From: Streptomyces roseirectus
GTDB lineage: Bacteria; Actinomycetota; Actinomycetes; Streptomycetales; Streptomycetaceae
NCBI RefSeq assembly: GCF_014489635.1
Contig: NZ_CP060828.1
Coordinates: 4,006,001 to 4,070,000 of the forward strand
Reading direction: 5' to 3'
Length of the DNA stretch: 64,000 nt
Part shown: piece by piece, positions 10,657-23,470 of the stretch
Layout: every line of letters starts with the position of its first letter
How positions within the stretch are numbered: position 1 is the stretch's first letter
Position numbers and translations under genes: made by a program
The notes under the pieces: model-generated
Told to the model about the DNA's origin: nothing
Databases searched by the model: none
What the model saw: the letters and a program-made list of their open reading frames with translations, nothing else

Positions 10657-12570
10657 TCAGACCGCCCTCATCAGCAGGGTCGCGGCGACGATGACCGCGG
10701 CGCCGCCGAACATCGAGACCGCGTAGGAGCGCGCGAAGCCGTTCTGCAGGCGGCGCAGCCGTCCGGACAGGCCCCCGAAGCCGGCCGCCGTGCCGTTGAC
10801 GACGCCGTCGACCAGGGTGTGGTCGACGTACACCAGGGAGCGCGTGAGGTGTTCGCCGCCGCGCACCAGGACGACGTGGTTGAAGTCGTCCTGGAGGAGG
10901 TCGCGGCGGGCGGCCCGGGTGAGCAGCGAGCCGCGCGGGGCGACGGCGGGCACCGGGCGGCGTCCGTACTGGAGCCAGGCGGTCGTGACGCCGACGACCA
11001 TGACGGCGACGGTGGCCGTGGTGACCGTCGCGGCGCTGATCGGGGCGTGGCCGTGGTCGTGGCCGGTGATCGGCTCCAGCCAGTGCAGGAAGCGGTCGCC
11101 GACGCTGAACAGGCCGCCCGCGAAGACCGACCCGAAGGCCAGCACGATCATGGGGATCGTCATGGACTTCGGCGACTCGTGCGGGTGCGGTTCGTCGCCG
11201 TTCTCGTCGGCCTGCCAGCGCTTCTCGCCGAAGAACGTCATCAGCATCACGCGCGTCATGTAGTACGCGGTGAGCGCGGCGCCCAGCAGGGCCGCGCCGC
11301 CGAGGATCCAGCCCTCGGTGCCGCCCTTGGCGAACGCCGCCTCGATGATCTTGTCCTTGGAGAAGAAGCCGGACAGGCCCGGGAACCCGATGATCGCGAG
11401 GTAGCCGAGGCCGAACGTGATGAACGTGACCGGCATGTACTTCCTGAGGCCGCCGTACCTGCGCATGTCGACCTCGTCGTTCATGCCGTGCATGACGGAG
11501 CCCGCGCCGAGGAAGAGCCCGGCCTTGAAGAAGCCGTGCGTCACCAGGTGCATGATCGCGAAGACGTAGCCGATGGGGCCGAGGCCGGCCGCGAGGATCA
11601 TGTAGCCGATCTGCGACATCGTCGAGCCCGCGAGGGCCTTCTTGATGTCGTCCTTCGCGCAACCGACGATCGCACCGAACAGCAGCGTGACCGCGCCGAC
11701 GATGGTGACGACGAGTTGGGCGTCCGGCGCCGCGTTGAAGATCGCGCCGGAGCGGACGATGAGGTAGACGCCGGCGGTGACCATGGTCGCCGCGTGGATG
11801 AGCGCCGACACGGGCGTCGGGCCCTCCATGGCGTCCCCGAGCCAGGACTGCAGCGGCACCTGCGCGGACTTGCCGCAGGCCGCGAGGAGCAGCATCAGGG
11901 CGATCGCGGTGAGCTTGCCCTCGCTCGCGTCGGCGGCGACGCCGGGCTCGGTGTGCGTGCCGAGCAGCGGGCCGAAGGCGAACGTGCCGAACGTCGTGAA
12001 CATCAGCATGATCGCGATCGACAGGCCCATGTCGCCGACCCGGTTGACCAGGAACGCCTTCTTCGCGGCCGTCGCGGCGCTGGGCTTGTGCTGCCAGAAC
12101 CCGATGAGCAGGAAGGAGGCGAGGCCCACGCCCTCCCAGCCGACGTACAGCAGGAGGTAGTTGTCGGCGAGGACCAGGATCAGCATCGCCGCGAGGAACA
12201 GGTTCAGGTAGCCGAAGAAGCGGCGGCGCCGCTCGTCGTGCTCCATGTACCCGATCGAGTAGAGGTGGATCAGCGACCCGACGCCCGTGATGAGCAGGAC
12301 GAACGTCATGGACAGCTGGTCGAGGCGGAACGCGACGTCCGCCTGGAAGCCCTCGACGGGGATCCAGCTGAACAGGTGCTGGTGGAGCGTGCGGTGCTCG
12401 GCGTCCTTGCCGAGCAGGTCCGCGAAGAGGATCAGGCCGAACACGAAGGAGACGGCCGACAGGAGCGTGCCGATCCAGTGGCCGACGGCGTCGAGCCGGC
12501 GGCCTCCGGTGAGCAGCACGGCCGCTCCGAGCAGGGGCGCCGCGATCAGCGGCGCGATGAGGTTCTCCAC
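10657..12570 (-). CDS. nuoL: NADH-quinone oxidoreductase subunit L
   Basis: The largest antiporter-like subunit (637 residues), carrying the long lateral helix of complex I. Signatures include [41 protein letters not shown] with the proton_antipo_M lysine, and [21 protein letters not shown]. The C-terminal third contains the cytoplasmic-side amphipathic helix region ([19 protein letters not shown]) and a final transmembrane helix. Start is GTG, 15 nt after nuoK. Confidence 0.97.
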   Translation of the reverse strand: MENLIAPLIAAPLLGAAVLLTGGRRLDAVGHWIGTLLSAVSFVFGLILFADLLGKDAEHRTLHQHLFSWIPVEGFQADVAFRLDQLSMTFVLLITGVGSLIHLYSIGYMEHDERRRRFFGYLNLFLAAMLILVLADNYLLLYVGWEGVGLASFLLIGFWQHKPSAATAAKKAFLVNRVGDMGLSIAIMLMFTTFGTFAFGPLLGTHTEPGVAADASEGKLTAIALMLLLAACGKSAQVPLQSWLGDAMEGPTPVSALIHAATMVTAGVYLIVRSGAIFNAAPDAQLVVTIVGAVTLLFGAIVGCAKDDIKKALAGSTMSQIGYMILAAGLGPIGYVFAIMHLVTHGFFKAGLFLGAGSVMHGMNDEVDMRRYGGLRKYMPVTFITFGLGYLAIIGFPGLSGFFSKDKIIEAAFAKGGTEGWILGGAALLGAALTAYYMTRVMLMTFFGEKRWQADENGDEPHPHESPKSMTIPMIVLAFGSVFAGGLFSVGDRFLHWLEPITGHDHGHAPISAATVTTATVAVMVVGVTTAWLQYGRRPVPAVAPRGSLLTRAARRDLLQDDFNHVVLVRGGEHLTRSLVYVDHTLVDGVVNGTAAGFGGLSGRLRRLQNGFARSYAVSMFGGAAVIVAATLLMRAV

Positions 12571-12585
12571 GTTTCTTCCGACCCC

Positions 12586-12885
12586 TTACAGCTTCATCAG
12601 GCTGGCGTCGTCGACCGAGGCCGAGTGGCGGGAGCGGAACAGCGACACGATGATCGCGAGTCCGACCACGACCTCCGCCGCCGCGACGACCATCGTGAAG
12701 AAGGCGATGACCTGTCCGTCGAGGTTGCCGTGCATGCGGGAGAAGGCGACGAACGCGAGGTTGCAGGCGTTCAGCATCAGCTCGACGCACATGAAGACGA
12801 CGATGGCGTTGCGCCGGATGAGTACTCCGGTCGCGCCGATCGTGAACAACAGGGCGGCGAGGTACAGGTAGTTGACCGGGTTCAC
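12586..12885 (-). CDS. nuoK: NADH-quinone oxidoreductase subunit K
   Basis: A 99-residue subunit with three transmembrane helices, of standard family length. The two conserved membrane glutamates are visible in [16 protein letters not shown] and [14 protein letters not shown]. The GTG start overlaps the nuoJ stop as GTGA. Confidence 0.97.
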   Translation of the reverse strand: MNPVNYLYLAALLFTIGATGVLIRRNAIVVFMCVELMLNACNLAFVAFSRMHGNLDGQVIAFFTMVVAAAEVVVGLAIIVSLFRSRHSASVDDASLMKL

Positions 12886-13724
12886 TGCGACGCCTCCTCA
12901 GCCTCGCGCCCAAATCGCGGCGGCTCGATCCCCTCGCGCTCCAGGCGCTCCTCGGAGCGCTGCTGGAGGGCCTTCAGGTCGGCAATCGCCTCGGTGGAGA
13001 CGTCCCGGATCTGGCCACGGTCGCGCAGGGTCTTGCTGACGGTCAGCTCGGACGGCGTCCCGTCGGGCAGCAGGCCCGCGATGTCGACGGCGTTGTGGCG
13101 CGCGTACACGCCGGGCGCGGGCAGCGGCGGGACGTGCTTGCCGTCGCGCACGCGCTGCTCGGCCAGTTCGCGCTGGGTCTTCGCGCGCTCGGTGCGCTCG
13201 CGGTGGGTGAGGACCATGGCGCCGACGGCGGCCGTGATGAGCAGCGCGCCGGTGATCTCGAAGGCGAAGACGTACGTGGTGAAGATCTTGGTGGCCAGGC
13301 CCTCCACGTTGCCGCTCGCGTTCGCCTGCGCGAGGCCGTTGAACTCGCTCAGGGAGGCGTTGCCGATGCCGCCGACCAGCAGGATGCCGAAGCCGAGCCC
13401 GCTGAGCAGGGCGAGCCAGCGCTGGCCCTTGATGGTCTCCTTCAGCGAGTCGGCGGCGGTGACGCCGACCAGCATGACGACGAACAGGAACAGCATCATG
13501 ATCGCGCCCGTGTAGACGACGATCTGGACGATGCCGAGGAAGTAGGCGCCGTTGGCGAGGTAGAACACCGCCAGGATGATCATGGTCCCGGCGAGGCAGA
13601 GGGCGCTGTGGACGGCCCGCTTCATGAAGACGGTGCACAGGGCGCCGATCACCGCGACCGTGCCGAGCGTCCAGAACTGGAACGCCTCGCCGGTGGACGT
13701 CGAGTAGGCAGCCAGCGCGCTCAC
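12882..13724 (-). CDS. nuoJ: NADH-quinone oxidoreductase subunit J
   Basis: Five predicted helices in the first 175 residues, including the conserved [18 protein letters not shown] segment with the pi-bulge tyrosine/glycine region. The protein is 280 residues, roughly 100 longer than the enterobacterial subunit, because of a charged cytoplasmic tail ([19 protein letters not shown] to the end). Such tails are seen in actinobacterial NuoJ. GTG start overlaps the nuoI stop. Confidence 0.96.
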   Translation of the reverse strand: MSALAAYSTSTGEAFQFWTLGTVAVIGALCTVFMKRAVHSALCLAGTMIILAVFYLANGAYFLGIVQIVVYTGAIMMLFLFVVMLVGVTAADSLKETIKGQRWLALLSGLGFGILLVGGIGNASLSEFNGLAQANASGNVEGLATKIFTTYVFAFEITGALLITAAVGAMVLTHRERTERAKTQRELAEQRVRDGKHVPPLPAPGVYARHNAVDIAGLLPDGTPSELTVSKTLRDRGQIRDVSTEAIADLKALQQRSEERLEREGIEPPRFGREAEEASQ

Positions 13725-14323
13725 GCGTCCACCCCCTCTTCGGTGGGCTTCTCGCCCTTGGAGACGGCGACCTGGCGCTCGGTGCCGGGGGCGGCCTCGG
13801 TGACCAGGCCCCGGTAGTAGTCCTGTTCGTCGGTCCCGGGGTAGATCGCGTGGGGCGTGTCGACCATGGTGTCGTCGAGGCCCGCCAGGAGCTGTTCCTT
13901 GGTGTAGATGAGGTTCGCGCGGCTGGAGTCGGCGAGTTCGAACTCGTTGGTCATCGTCAGCGCGCGCGTGGGGCACGCCTCGATGCACAGGCCGCACAGG
14001 ATGCAGCGGGCGTAGTTGATCTGGTAGACGCGCCCGTAGCGCTCGCCCGGCGAGTAGCGCTCCTCGTCGGTGTTGTCGGCGCCCTCGACGTAGATGGCGT
14101 CGGCGGGGCAGGCCCAGGCGCACAGCTCGCAGCCGACGCACTTCTCCAGGCCGTCCGGATGGCGGTTGAGCTGGTGCCGTCCGTGGAAGCGCGGGGCGGT
14201 GGTCTTCTGCTGCTCCGGGTACTGCTCGGTGAGCCGCTTCTTGAACATGGCCTTGAAGGTCACGCCGAAGCCGGCCACGGGGTTCTGGAAACCCGGTGTG
14301 GTCTCCTTGGGCTCCTCAGCCAT
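13721..14323 (-). CDS. nuoI: NADH-quinone oxidoreductase subunit I (two 4Fe-4S clusters)
   Basis: A ferredoxin-like peripheral-arm subunit of 200 residues carrying clusters N6a and N6b. Two CxxCxxCxxxCP motifs are visible: [12 protein letters not shown] and [12 protein letters not shown]. The ATG has a strong ribosome-binding site (AAAGGAGG) and lies inside the last codons of nuoH (8-nt overlap). An upstream in-frame ATG at 14383 lies within nuoH and is not needed. Confidence 0.96.
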   Translation of the reverse strand: MAEEPKETTPGFQNPVAGFGVTFKAMFKKRLTEQYPEQQKTTAPRFHGRHQLNRHPDGLEKCVGCELCAWACPADAIYVEGADNTDEERYSPGERYGRVYQINYARCILCGLCIEACPTRALTMTNEFELADSSRANLIYTKEQLLAGLDDTMVDTPHAIYPGTDEQDYYRGLVTEAAPGTERQVAVSKGEKPTEEGVDA

Positions 14324-15677
14324 CGGACGCCTCCTTTCCGTCACGAGGTCCGTCACTCTGAGTATCGACCCCACCACTGACAATCAGCTCCCGCTCCCGG
14401 TGGGAACGGCGCCTCGGCACCGGCGGAAGCTCCTGTCCGGGCAGCGGCGGCACCGGGAATCCGCCCGCCATCGGGTCGAATCCGGCGGGCTCGGCCGGGA
14501 CTTCGGCCTTCTTCGCCTTGTCGCGGAAGACGTCGACGACGAACGAGATCAGCAGGACGGCGATCAGCCCGCCGGCGACGTACAGGGCGATGTCGGTGAA
14601 GCCGTAGTTCTCGTTGCGCAGGGTCCGCATGGTGGCGACGAGCATCAGCCACACCATCGACACCGGCAGCAGCACCTTCCAGCCGAGCTTCATCAGCTGG
14701 TCGTAGCGCACGCGCGGCAGCGTGCCGCGCAGCCAGATGAAGAAGAACAACAGCAGCTGCACCTTGACGACGAACCAGAGCATCGGCCACCAGCCGTGGT
14801 TCGCGCCCTCCCAGAAGCCGCTGATCGGCCAGGGAGCCCGCCAGCCGCCCAGGAAGAGCGTGGTGGCGACGGCCGAGACGGTCACCATGTTGACGTACTC
14901 GGCGAGCATGAACAGCGCGAACTTGATCGACGAGTACTCGGTGTTGAAGCCGCCGACCAGGTCGCCCTCGGACTCCGGCATGTCGAAGGGGGCGCGGTTG
15001 GTCTCGCCGACCATCGTGACGATGTACAGGATGAACGAGACCGGCAGCAGCAGGATGTACCAGCGGTCGCTCTGCTGCTCGACGATCGTCGACGTCGACA
15101 TGGAGCCCGAGTACAGGAACACCGACGCGAACGCGGCGCCCATCGCGATCTCGTAGGAGATCATCTGCGCGGCCGAGCGCAGGCCGCCCAGCAGCGGGTA
15201 CGTCGAACCGGAGCTCCAGCCCGCGAGCACGATGCCGTAGATGCCGACCGAGGCGACCGCCAGGATGTAGAGCATCGCGATCGGCAGGTCGGTGAGCTGC
15301 ATCGTCGTGCGGTGCCCGAAGATCGACACCTCGTTGCCGGCCGGGCCGAAGGGGATCACCGCGATGGCCATGAACGCGGGGATGGCGGCGACGACCGGCG
15401 CGAGGATGTAGACGACCTTGTCCGCGCGCTTGACGACGACGTCCTCCTTGAGCATCAGCTTGATGCCGTCGGCGAGCGACTGGAGCATGCCCCAGGGGCC
15501 GTGCCGGTTGGGTCCGACGCGCAGCTGCATCCAGGCGACGACCTTGCGCTCCCAGACGATGGAGAACAGCACGGTCACCATCAGGAACGCGAAGCAGAAC
15601 ACCGCCTTGACGACGACCAGCCACCAGGGGTCACGGCCGAACATCGAGAGGTCTTCCGCCGCGAGGAACGGGCTCAT
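14316..15677 (-). CDS. nuoH: NADH-quinone oxidoreductase subunit H
   Basis: Membrane subunit forming the quinone channel with NuoB and NuoD, 453 residues and eight core helices. Conserved features are [31 protein letters not shown], and the quinone-loop segment [21 protein letters not shown]-terminal extension of about 60 hydrophilic residues after the last helix is typical of actinobacteria. ATG overlaps the nuoG stop as ATGA. Confidence 0.97.
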   Translation of the reverse strand: MSPFLAAEDLSMFGRDPWWLVVVKAVFCFAFLMVTVLFSIVWERKVVAWMQLRVGPNRHGPWGMLQSLADGIKLMLKEDVVVKRADKVVYILAPVVAAIPAFMAIAVIPFGPAGNEVSIFGHRTTMQLTDLPIAMLYILAVASVGIYGIVLAGWSSGSTYPLLGGLRSAAQMISYEIAMGAAFASVFLYSGSMSTSTIVEQQSDRWYILLLPVSFILYIVTMVGETNRAPFDMPESEGDLVGGFNTEYSSIKFALFMLAEYVNMVTVSAVATTLFLGGWRAPWPISGFWEGANHGWWPMLWFVVKVQLLLFFFIWLRGTLPRVRYDQLMKLGWKVLLPVSMVWLMLVATMRTLRNENYGFTDIALYVAGGLIAVLLISFVVDVFRDKAKKAEVPAEPAGFDPMAGGFPVPPLPGQELPPVPRRRSHRERELIVSGGVDTQSDGPRDGKEASDG

Positions 15678-18175
15678 GCCTCCACCTCCTCGGGAGCGTC
15701 GGCGGGCGTCGCCGGGCCGATACGGACGAGCGTTCCGGGCCGGGCCCCGGTGTCGGAGGCGACGCCCCCGCCCGTCGAGTTCAGCGGGAGCCACACCACC
15801 CGGTCGGGCATCTCGGTGACCTCCAGGGGCAGTTCGACCGTCCCGGTGGCGCCGGTGACGGCCAGGACCTCGCCGTCCCGCACGCCCGCCTCGGCGGCCG
15901 TCGCGGCCGACACGCGCGCGCGTGAGGCGTGCCGCGTCGCGGCGAGCGCCGGGTCGCCGTCCTGGAGTCGGCCCTGGTCGAGGAGCAGCCGGTGCCCCGC
16001 GAACACGGCCTCGCCCGCGGCGGGCCGCGGGAGCGCTCCCTGCGTCTCGTTCGGCTCCCCGGCCCGCTGCCCGTCCCAGGCGCCGAGCCGGTCGATCTCC
16101 GCGCGCGTGGTGCGCAGGTCGGGCAGGCCCAGGTGGACGTCCATGGCGTCGGCCAGCATCTGGAGCACGCGCGCGTCGCCCGGGGGCAGCGGGCGCGTCA
16201 TCTGGTCCGGCTTGAGGGCGGCCTCGAAGAAGCGCACCCGGCCCTCCCAGTTGAGGAAGGCGCCCGCCTTCTCGGCGACCGCCGCGACCGGCAGGACGAC
16301 GTCGGCGCGCTCGGTGACCTCGCTGGGCCGCTGCTCCAGCGAGACCAGGAAGCCCACCTCGTCGAGCGCCGTACGCGCCCGCGCGGGGTCGGGCAGGTCG
16401 GCGACGTCGACCCCGGCCACCAGCAGCGCCTGGAGCTCACCGGCGACGGCGGCCTCGACGATCTGCCCGGTGTCGCGCCCGTACCCGTGCGGGAGTTCGG
16501 CGAGCCCCCAGACGGCGGCGACCTCCTCACGCGCGCGCGGGTCGGTCGCCGGACGCCCGCCGGGCAGCAGCGCGGGCAGCGCCCCGGCCTCCAGGGCGCC
16601 CCGCTCGCCGGCCCGGCGCGGGATCCACACGAGCCGCGCCCCGGTCGCCGAGGCGAGCCTCACGGCGGCCGTGAGCCCTCCGGCGACGCCCGCCAGGCGC
16701 TCGCCGACGACGATGACGGCGCCCTCGGCCCGCAGCGCCTCGGCGGCCACCTCACCGGGCGACTCCAGGCCGCTGCCGGCCGCGAGGGCGTCCAGCCACT
16801 GCGTCTCGGTGCCCGGAGCGGCCGGCAGCAGCGTGCCGCCCGCCTTGTGCAGACCGCGCGTCGCGTGCGTGGCCAGCGAGAACACCTTGAGCCCGCTCCT
16901 GCGCCACGCCTTGCGCAGCCGCAGGAAGACGCCGGGCGCCTCCTCCTCGGACTCGAAGCCCGCCAGGAGGACGGCCGGGGCCTGCTCCAGGGCCGTGTAC
17001 GTGACGCCCGTGCCGTCGAGGTCCCGGCCGCGCCCGGCGACCTGGGAGGCCAGGAAGTCGGCCTCCTCGCCGCTGTGCACGCGCGCGCGGAAGTCGATGT
17101 CGTGCGTGTCGAGCGCCACGCGCGCGAACTTGCTGTACGCGTACGCGTCCTCGACGGTGAGCCGGCCGCCGGTCAGCACGCCCGTGCGCCCGCGCGAGGC
17201 GAGCAGGCCCTGCGCCGCGAGCTGAAGGGCCTCCGGCCAGGAGGCGGGTTCGAGGTCGCCCTCGGCGTTGCGCACGAGGGGCGTCTCCAGGCGGTCGCGC
17301 GTCTGCGCGTACCGGAATCCGAAGCGCCCCTTGTCGCAGATCCACTCCTCGTTGACCTCGGGGTCGTTCGCGGCGAGCCGCCGCATGACCTTGCCGCGTC
17401 GGTGGTCCGTGCGGGTCGCGCAGCCGCCCGCGCAGTGCTCGCACACGGACGGCGACGACACGAGGTCGAAGGGGCGCGAGCGGAACCGGTAGGCGGCCGA
17501 GGTGAGCGCCCCTACGGGGCAGATCTGGATCGTGTTCCCGGAGAAGTACGACTCGAACTGATCGCCTTCGCCCGTTCCGACCTGCTGAAGGGCGCCCCGT
17601 TCGATCAGCTCGATCATCGGGTCGCCCGCGACCTGGTTGGAGAAGCGGGTGCAACGCGCGCACAGCACGCACCGCTCGCGGTCCAGGAGCACCTGCGCGG
17701 AGATCGGCACCGGCTTCTCGTAGGTCCGCTTGCGGCCCTCGAAGCGGGACTCGGCCTGGCCGTGCGACATCGCCTGGTTCTGCAGGGGGCACTCGCCGCC
17801 CTTGTCGCAGACGGGGCAGTCCAGCGGGTGGTTGATGAGCAGCAGCTCCATCACGCCGTGCTGGGCCTTCTCGGCGACCGGCGAGGTCAGGTGCGTCTTC
17901 ACGACCATGCCGTCGGTGCAGGTGATCGTGCAGGACGCCATGGGCTTGCGCTGGCCCTCGACCTCGACGATGCACTGCCGGCAGGCGCCGGCCGGGTCGA
18001 GGAGGGGGTGGTCGCAGAAGCGGGGGATCTCGATGCCGAGCTGTTCGGCGGCCCGGATGACCAGGGTGCCCTTGGGCACGCTGATCTCGGCGCCGTCGAT
18101 CGTCAGCGTCACGAGATCTTCCCGCGGCGCCGCCGCCTCCCCGCCTCCGGAGGGAGCGCTGGTCGTCACTGTCAT
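15674..18175 (-). CDS. nuoG: NADH-quinone oxidoreductase subunit G
   Basis: The large iron-sulphur subunit of the peripheral arm, 833 residues. N-terminal 2Fe-2S cysteines are in [20 protein letters not shown], the His-ligated 4Fe-4S site in [18 protein letters not shown], and a second 4Fe-4S site from [12 protein letters not shown] and [11 protein letters not shown] molybdopterin-oxidoreductase domain follows with its own cysteine motif [19 protein letters not shown], ending in a beta-barrel-like C-terminal domain that is degenerate in complex I. Start [12 protein letters not shown] is chosen by family similarity and the ATGA overlap with nuoF. Confidence 0.96.
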   Translation of the reverse strand: MTVTTSAPSGGGEAAAPREDLVTLTIDGAEISVPKGTLVIRAAEQLGIEIPRFCDHPLLDPAGACRQCIVEVEGQRKPMASCTITCTDGMVVKTHLTSPVAEKAQHGVMELLLINHPLDCPVCDKGGECPLQNQAMSHGQAESRFEGRKRTYEKPVPISAQVLLDRERCVLCARCTRFSNQVAGDPMIELIERGALQQVGTGEGDQFESYFSGNTIQICPVGALTSAAYRFRSRPFDLVSSPSVCEHCAGGCATRTDHRRGKVMRRLAANDPEVNEEWICDKGRFGFRYAQTRDRLETPLVRNAEGDLEPASWPEALQLAAQGLLASRGRTGVLTGGRLTVEDAYAYSKFARVALDTHDIDFRARVHSGEEADFLASQVAGRGRDLDGTGVTYTALEQAPAVLLAGFESEEEAPGVFLRLRKAWRRSGLKVFSLATHATRGLHKAGGTLLPAAPGTETQWLDALAAGSGLESPGEVAAEALRAEGAVIVVGERLAGVAGGLTAAVRLASATGARLVWIPRRAGERGALEAGALPALLPGGRPATDPRAREEVAAVWGLAELPHGYGRDTGQIVEAAVAGELQALLVAGVDVADLPDPARARTALDEVGFLVSLEQRPSEVTERADVVLPVAAVAEKAGAFLNWEGRVRFFEAALKPDQMTRPLPPGDARVLQMLADAMDVHLGLPDLRTTRAEIDRLGAWDGQRAGEPNETQGALPRPAAGEAVFAGHRLLLDQGRLQDGDPALAATRHASRARVSAATAAEAGVRDGEVLAVTGATGTVELPLEVTEMPDRVVWLPLNSTGGGVASDTGARPGTLVRIGPATPADAPEEVEA

Positions 18176-19521
18176 GCGTTCACCTCCGTGTGCTTGTCGG
18201 CCCAGGCCGTGGACTTCGCCGGGTCGAAGGGGCAGCCGCGGCCCGTGATGTGCTGCTCGTACTCCTCGCGGAAGTACTTCAGCGAGGAGAAGATCGGCGA
18301 GGCGGCGCCGTCGCCGAGGGCGCAGAACGACTTGCCGTTGATGTTGTCGGCGATGTCGTTCAGCTTGTCGAGGTCGCTCATGACGCCCTTGCCGGCCTCG
18401 ATGTCGCGCAGCAACTGCACGAGCCAGTAGGTGCCTTCGCGGCAGGGCGTGCACTTGCCGCAGGACTCGTGGGCGTAGAACTCGGTCCAGCGGGTGACCG
18501 CGCGCACGACGCAGGTCGTCTCGTCGAAGCACTGGAGCGCCTTGGTGCCGAGCATCGAGCCGGCCGCGCCGACGCCCTCGTAGTCGAGGGGGACGTCGAG
18601 GTGTTCGTCGGTGAACATCGGCGTCGAGGAGCCGCCCGGCGTCCAGAACTTCAGCCGGTGGCCGGGGCGCATCCCGCCGCTCATCTCCAGGAGCTGGCGC
18701 AGCGTGATGCCGAGCGGCGCCTCGTACTGGCCGGGGCTCGCGACGTGGCCCGAGAGGGAGTACAGCGTGAAGCCCGGGGACTTCTCGCTGCCCATCGAGC
18801 GGAACCATTCTTTTCCGCGGTTCAGGATCGCGGGAACCGACGCGATGGACTCGACGTTGTTCACTACAGTCGGGCACGCGTAGAGGCCCGCGACGGCAGG
18901 GAAAGGGGGACGCAGCCGCGGTTGACCCCGGCGGCCTTCGAGCGAGTCGAGCAGCGCGGTCTCCTCACCGCAGATGTACGCGCCGGCCCCGGCGTGCACG
19001 GTGAGCTGGAGATCGAGCCCGCTGCCGAGGATGTTCTCGCCGAGATAGCCCGCCGCGTACGCCTCGCGTACGGCCTCGTGCAACCGCCGCAGAACGGGGA
19101 CGACTTCACCCCGCAGGTAGATGAAGGCATGCGACGACCTGATGGCGTAACACGCGATGACGATGCCCTCGATGAGGCTGTGCGGGTTCGCGAAGAGGAG
19201 CGGGATGTCCTTGCAGGTCCCCGGCTCCGATTCGTCGGCGTTGACAACTAGATAGTGCGGTTTTCCGTCTCCCTGGGGAATGAACTGCCACTTCATCCCC
19301 GTCGGGAAGCCGGCGCCGCCGCGCCCCCTCAGCCCGGAGTCCTTGACGTAGGCGATCAGGTCGTCCGGTGACATGGCGAGGGCCTTGCGCAACCCCTCGT
19401 ACCCCTCGTGCCTCCGGTACACGTCGAGCGACCAGGACCGCTCCTCGTCCCAGAAGGCCGACAGCACGGGCGCGAGCAGCTTCTCGGGGCTGCCGCCCTT
19501 CAGTTCGGGTGCCAAGGTCAT
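18172..19521 (-). CDS. nuoF: NADH-quinone oxidoreductase subunit F (NADH/FMN site)
   Basis: A 449-residue subunit where NADH reduces FMN. The NADH/FMN glycine-rich loop [16 protein letters not shown], the FMN-contact segment [14 protein letters not shown], a SLBB domain, and the N3 4Fe-4S motif [13 protein letters not shown] are all present. ATG overlaps the nuoE stop as ATGA. Confidence 0.97.
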   Translation of the reverse strand: MTLAPELKGGSPEKLLAPVLSAFWDEERSWSLDVYRRHEGYEGLRKALAMSPDDLIAYVKDSGLRGRGGAGFPTGMKWQFIPQGDGKPHYLVVNADESEPGTCKDIPLLFANPHSLIEGIVIACYAIRSSHAFIYLRGEVVPVLRRLHEAVREAYAAGYLGENILGSGLDLQLTVHAGAGAYICGEETALLDSLEGRRGQPRLRPPFPAVAGLYACPTVVNNVESIASVPAILNRGKEWFRSMGSEKSPGFTLYSLSGHVASPGQYEAPLGITLRQLLEMSGGMRPGHRLKFWTPGGSSTPMFTDEHLDVPLDYEGVGAAGSMLGTKALQCFDETTCVVRAVTRWTEFYAHESCGKCTPCREGTYWLVQLLRDIEAGKGVMSDLDKLNDIADNINGKSFCALGDGAASPIFSSLKYFREEYEQHITGRGCPFDPAKSTAWADKHTEVNA

Positions 19522-20284
19522 CCCTCCCCCTCCTCGGTGGCCGGCGCGTCCGCGGTCTCCACGCGCGGGTGGACCACACGCGCGGGTGCGGCCTCTCCCC
19601 TGGCCAGGCGGAGACCCACCAGCGAAGCCGGTCCGGCCCCGCCGCTCGCCTCGACGGCGCCCTCGCGCTCGTCGGGGAAGCCCGCCAGGATGCGGGCGGT
19701 GTCCTTGAAGGTGCACAGCGGCGCCCCGCGCGTGGGGGACACCGTCCGGCCGGCGCGCAGGTCGTCGACGAGCTGCTTGGCGCTCTCGACGGTCTGGTTG
19801 TCGAAGAACTCCCAGTTGACCATCACGACGGGCGCGAAGTCGCAGGCCGCGTTGCACTCGATGTGCTCCAGCGTGACCTTCCCGTCGTCCGTGGTCCCGC
19901 CGTTGCCGACGCCCAGGTACTCCTGGAGCGAGTCGAAGATCGCGTCGCCGCCCATCACCGCGCAGAGCGTGTTGGTGCAGACGCCGACCTGGTAGTCGCC
20001 GGAGGGCCGGCGCCGGTACATGGTGTAGAAGGTCGCGACGGCGGTGACCTCGGCGGTGGTGAGGCCGAGGACGTCCGCGCAGAACCGCATCCCGGTGCGC
20101 GTGACGTGGCCCTCCTCCGCCTGCACGAGGTGCAGCAGCGGCAGGAGCGCCGAGCGGGAGTCGGGGTAGCGGGCGATGACCTCGCGCGCGTCCGCCTCCA
20201 GGCGGGCCTGTACGTCGTCCGGGTACGCGGGCGCGGGCAGTTCGGGCATGCCCAGGCCGACGCCCCGCTGGGGGGAAGAGGTGG

Positions 20285-20288
<4 letters not shown>
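19518..20288 (-). CDS. nuoE: NADH-quinone oxidoreductase subunit E (2Fe-2S)
   Basis: Thioredoxin-fold 2Fe-2S subunit, 256 residues. The four cluster N1a ligands are in [12 protein letters not shown] and [12 protein letters not shown]. The C-terminal 60 residues beyond the family core are low complexity. GTG start coupled to the nuoD stop as GTGA. Confidence 0.96.
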
Positions 20289-21603
<1,315 letters not shown>

Positions 21604-21607
<4 letters not shown>

Positions 21608-22374
21608 GAGTACGACCTCCGCTGGTCCGGAGCCGGGATCTGGGCGCCCTTGTACTCGACGGCGATGCCGCCGAGGGGGTAGTCCTTGCGCTGCGGGTGG
21701 CCCTGCCAGTCGTCCGGCATCATGATCCGCGTCAGGGCCGGATGGCCGTCGAAGACGATCCCGAAGAAGTCGTACGCCTCGCGCTCGTGCCAGTCGTTCG
21801 TCGGGTAGACGGCGACCAGGGACGGGATGCGCGGATCGGCGTCCGGGGCGCTGACTTCGAGGCGGATCAGCCGGTTGTGGGTGATCGAGCGCAGGTGGTA
21901 GACGGCGTGCAGCTCGCGGCCCTTGTCGTGCGGGTAGTGCACACCGCTGACGCCGGTGCACAGCTCGAAGCGCAGCGCCGGGTCGTCGCGCAGGGTGCGG
22001 GCGACGCGGACGAGGTGTTCGCGCTCGACGTGGAAGGTGAGTTCGTCCCGGTCGACGACGGTCTTCTCGATCGCGTTGTCCGGGAGGAGCCCCTGTTCCT
22101 CCAGGGCGCCTTCGAGTTCGTCGGCGACCTCGTCGAACCACCCCCCGTACGGGCGCGTGGCGGCGCCCGGCAGCCGGACCGAGCGGACCAGGCCGCCGTA
22201 ACCGGAGGTGTCGCCGCCGTTGTTGGCGCCGAACATGCCGCGCTGGACGCGGATCTCCTCGCCGCCCTCGCCGCGCTGGCCGGGGAGGTTGGAGGCCCTG
22301 AGGTCCTTCTCGGGGTTCGCGCCCTCGGGGGTGGCGCCCGCGCCGGCGCCTGAGGTGCCGTTCGCATCGCTCAT
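21604..22374 (-). CDS. nuoC: NADH-quinone oxidoreductase subunit C
   Basis: The 30-kDa-type peripheral subunit, 256 residues. A Gly/Ala-rich N-terminus of about 60 residues precedes the domain, whose signature is [18 protein letters not shown] and [14 protein letters not shown] overlaps the nuoB stop as ATGA. Confidence 0.96.
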
Positions 22375-22925
22375 CGCAGCAGCCCCTTCATCTCGATGGT
22401 GGGGAGCGCCTTGAGCGCCGCCTCCTCCGCCTCGCGGGCCGCCTCCTCGGCGTTCACGCCGAGCTTGGAGTGCTGGATCTTGTGGTGGAGCTTGAGGATC
22501 GCGTCCATCAGCATCTCGGGGCGCGGCGGGCAGCCGGGCAGGTAGATGTCCACGGGGACGATGTGGTCGACGCCCTGGACGATCGCGTAGTTGTTGAACA
22601 TGCCGCCCGAGGACGCGCACACGCCCATGGAGATGACCCACTTGGGGTTCGGCATCTGGTCGTAGACCTGCCGCAGCACGGGCGCCATCTTCTGGCTGAC
22701 CCGGCCGGCGACGATCATCAGGTCGGCCTGGCGGGGCGAGCCCCGGAAGACCTCCATGCCGAAGCGGGCGAGGTCGTAGCGGCCCGCCCCGGTGGTCATC
22801 ATCTCGATCGCGCAGCAGGCGAGGCCGAAGGTGGCGGGGAAGACGGACGCCTTGCGCACCCAGCCCGCGGCCTGTTCGACGGTGGTCAGCAGGAAGCCGC
22901 TCGGCAGCTTTTCTTCGAGTCCCAT
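22371..22925 (-). CDS. nuoB: NADH-quinone oxidoreductase subunit B (cluster N2)
   Basis: The subunit carrying terminal cluster N2, 184 residues. The tandem cysteines are in [10 protein letters not shown], with further ligands in [10 protein letters not shown] and [10 protein letters not shown]. The C-terminal tail is Glu/Ala-rich. It starts 14 nt after nuoA. Confidence 0.97.
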   Translation of the reverse strand: MGLEEKLPSGFLLTTVEQAAGWVRKASVFPATFGLACCAIEMMTTGAGRYDLARFGMEVFRGSPRQADLMIVAGRVSQKMAPVLRQVYDQMPNPKWVISMGVCASSGGMFNNYAIVQGVDHIVPVDIYLPGCPPRPEMLMDAILKLHHKIQHSKLGVNAEEAAREAEEAALKALPTIEMKGLLR

Positions 22926-22939
22926 GGTCTAAAGGCCCC

Positions 22940-23299
22940 TCAGTCCCATTCCAGGCCGCCGCGCCGCCAGACGTACGCGTAGGCGACGAAGACGGTGAGC
23001 ACGAAGAGCAGCATCTCCACGAGCCCGAAGACACCCAGGGCGTCGAAGGTGACGGCCCAGGGGTAGAGGAAGACGATCTCGATGTCGAAGACGATGAAGA
23101 GCATCGCCGTCAGGTAGTACTTGATGGGGAAACGCCCGCCGCCGGCCGGCGTGGGGGTCGGCTCGATTCCGCACTCGTAGGCTTCGAGCTTCGCGCGGTT
23201 GTAGCGCTTCGGCCCGATGAGCGTGGCCATGACCACGGAGAAGATCGCAAAGCCTGCCCCGAGGGCTCCCAGTACGAGGATGGGCGCATAGGCGTTCAC
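22940..23299 (-). CDS. nuoA: NADH-quinone oxidoreductase subunit A
   Basis: First gene of the operon: a 119-residue subunit with three transmembrane helices and the conserved loop [19 protein letters not shown]. The GTG start is preceded by GAGAGGAGCGAGGAGC, giving a strong ribosome-binding site. Confidence 0.97.
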   Translation of the reverse strand: MNAYAPILVLGALGAGFAIFSVVMATLIGPKRYNRAKLEAYECGIEPTPTPAGGGRFPIKYYLTAMLFIVFDIEIVFLYPWAVTFDALGVFGLVEMLLFVLTVFVAYAYVWRRGGLEWD

Positions 23300-23382
23300 C
23301 GCTCCTCGCTCCTCTCAGTCGGCACTGACTGTTGGCGGGTTGCATTGAAAAAACGTTGGGTCCAGTCGCCAAGATCGCGAAC

Positions 23383-23400
23383 ATGTGAAGCAGGTCACAA
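23383..23400 (-). promoter_or_regulatory. Rex-type (ROP) / Crp-like operator of nuoA
   Basis: The 18-mer ATGTGAAGCAGGTCACAA matches the Streptomyces Rex operator consensus TTGTGAAnnnnTTCACAA at all but two fixed positions, and also fits the Crp core TGTGA-N6-TCACA. Its centre is about 92 bp upstream of the nuoA start. The nuo operon of S. coelicolor is, from memory, a reported Rex target, which favours Rex; Crp cannot be excluded. Confidence 0.6.
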
Positions 23401-23415
23401 GCCCAACTGCCCCGC

Positions 23416-23421
23416 ATCCTA
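23416..23421 (-). promoter_or_regulatory. Candidate -10 element of the nuo operon
   Basis: TAGGAT on the minus strand. Transcription starting about 7 nt downstream would place the Rex-like operator at roughly +10 to +27, a good repressor position. No convincing -35 is visible. Confidence 0.35.
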
Positions 23422-23457
23422 TGCCCGTCGCTCTGTGATCTGCGACACGGGGTATTG

Positions 23458-23470
23458 CACAAGCTTTGTG
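23458..23470. promoter_or_regulatory. Inverted repeat CACAA-GCT-TTGTG
   Basis: A perfect 5-bp-arm inverted repeat upstream of the candidate nuo -10. The arm order is opposite to the Rex and Crp consensus, so the binding factor is unknown. Confidence 0.25.

Noticed and set aside
9080..12913. 1277-residue minus-strand open frame spanning nuoM to nuoK
   Set aside because: Only the nuoM part has protein-like sequence; the rest is an Arg/His-rich shadow frame of nuoL and nuoK.
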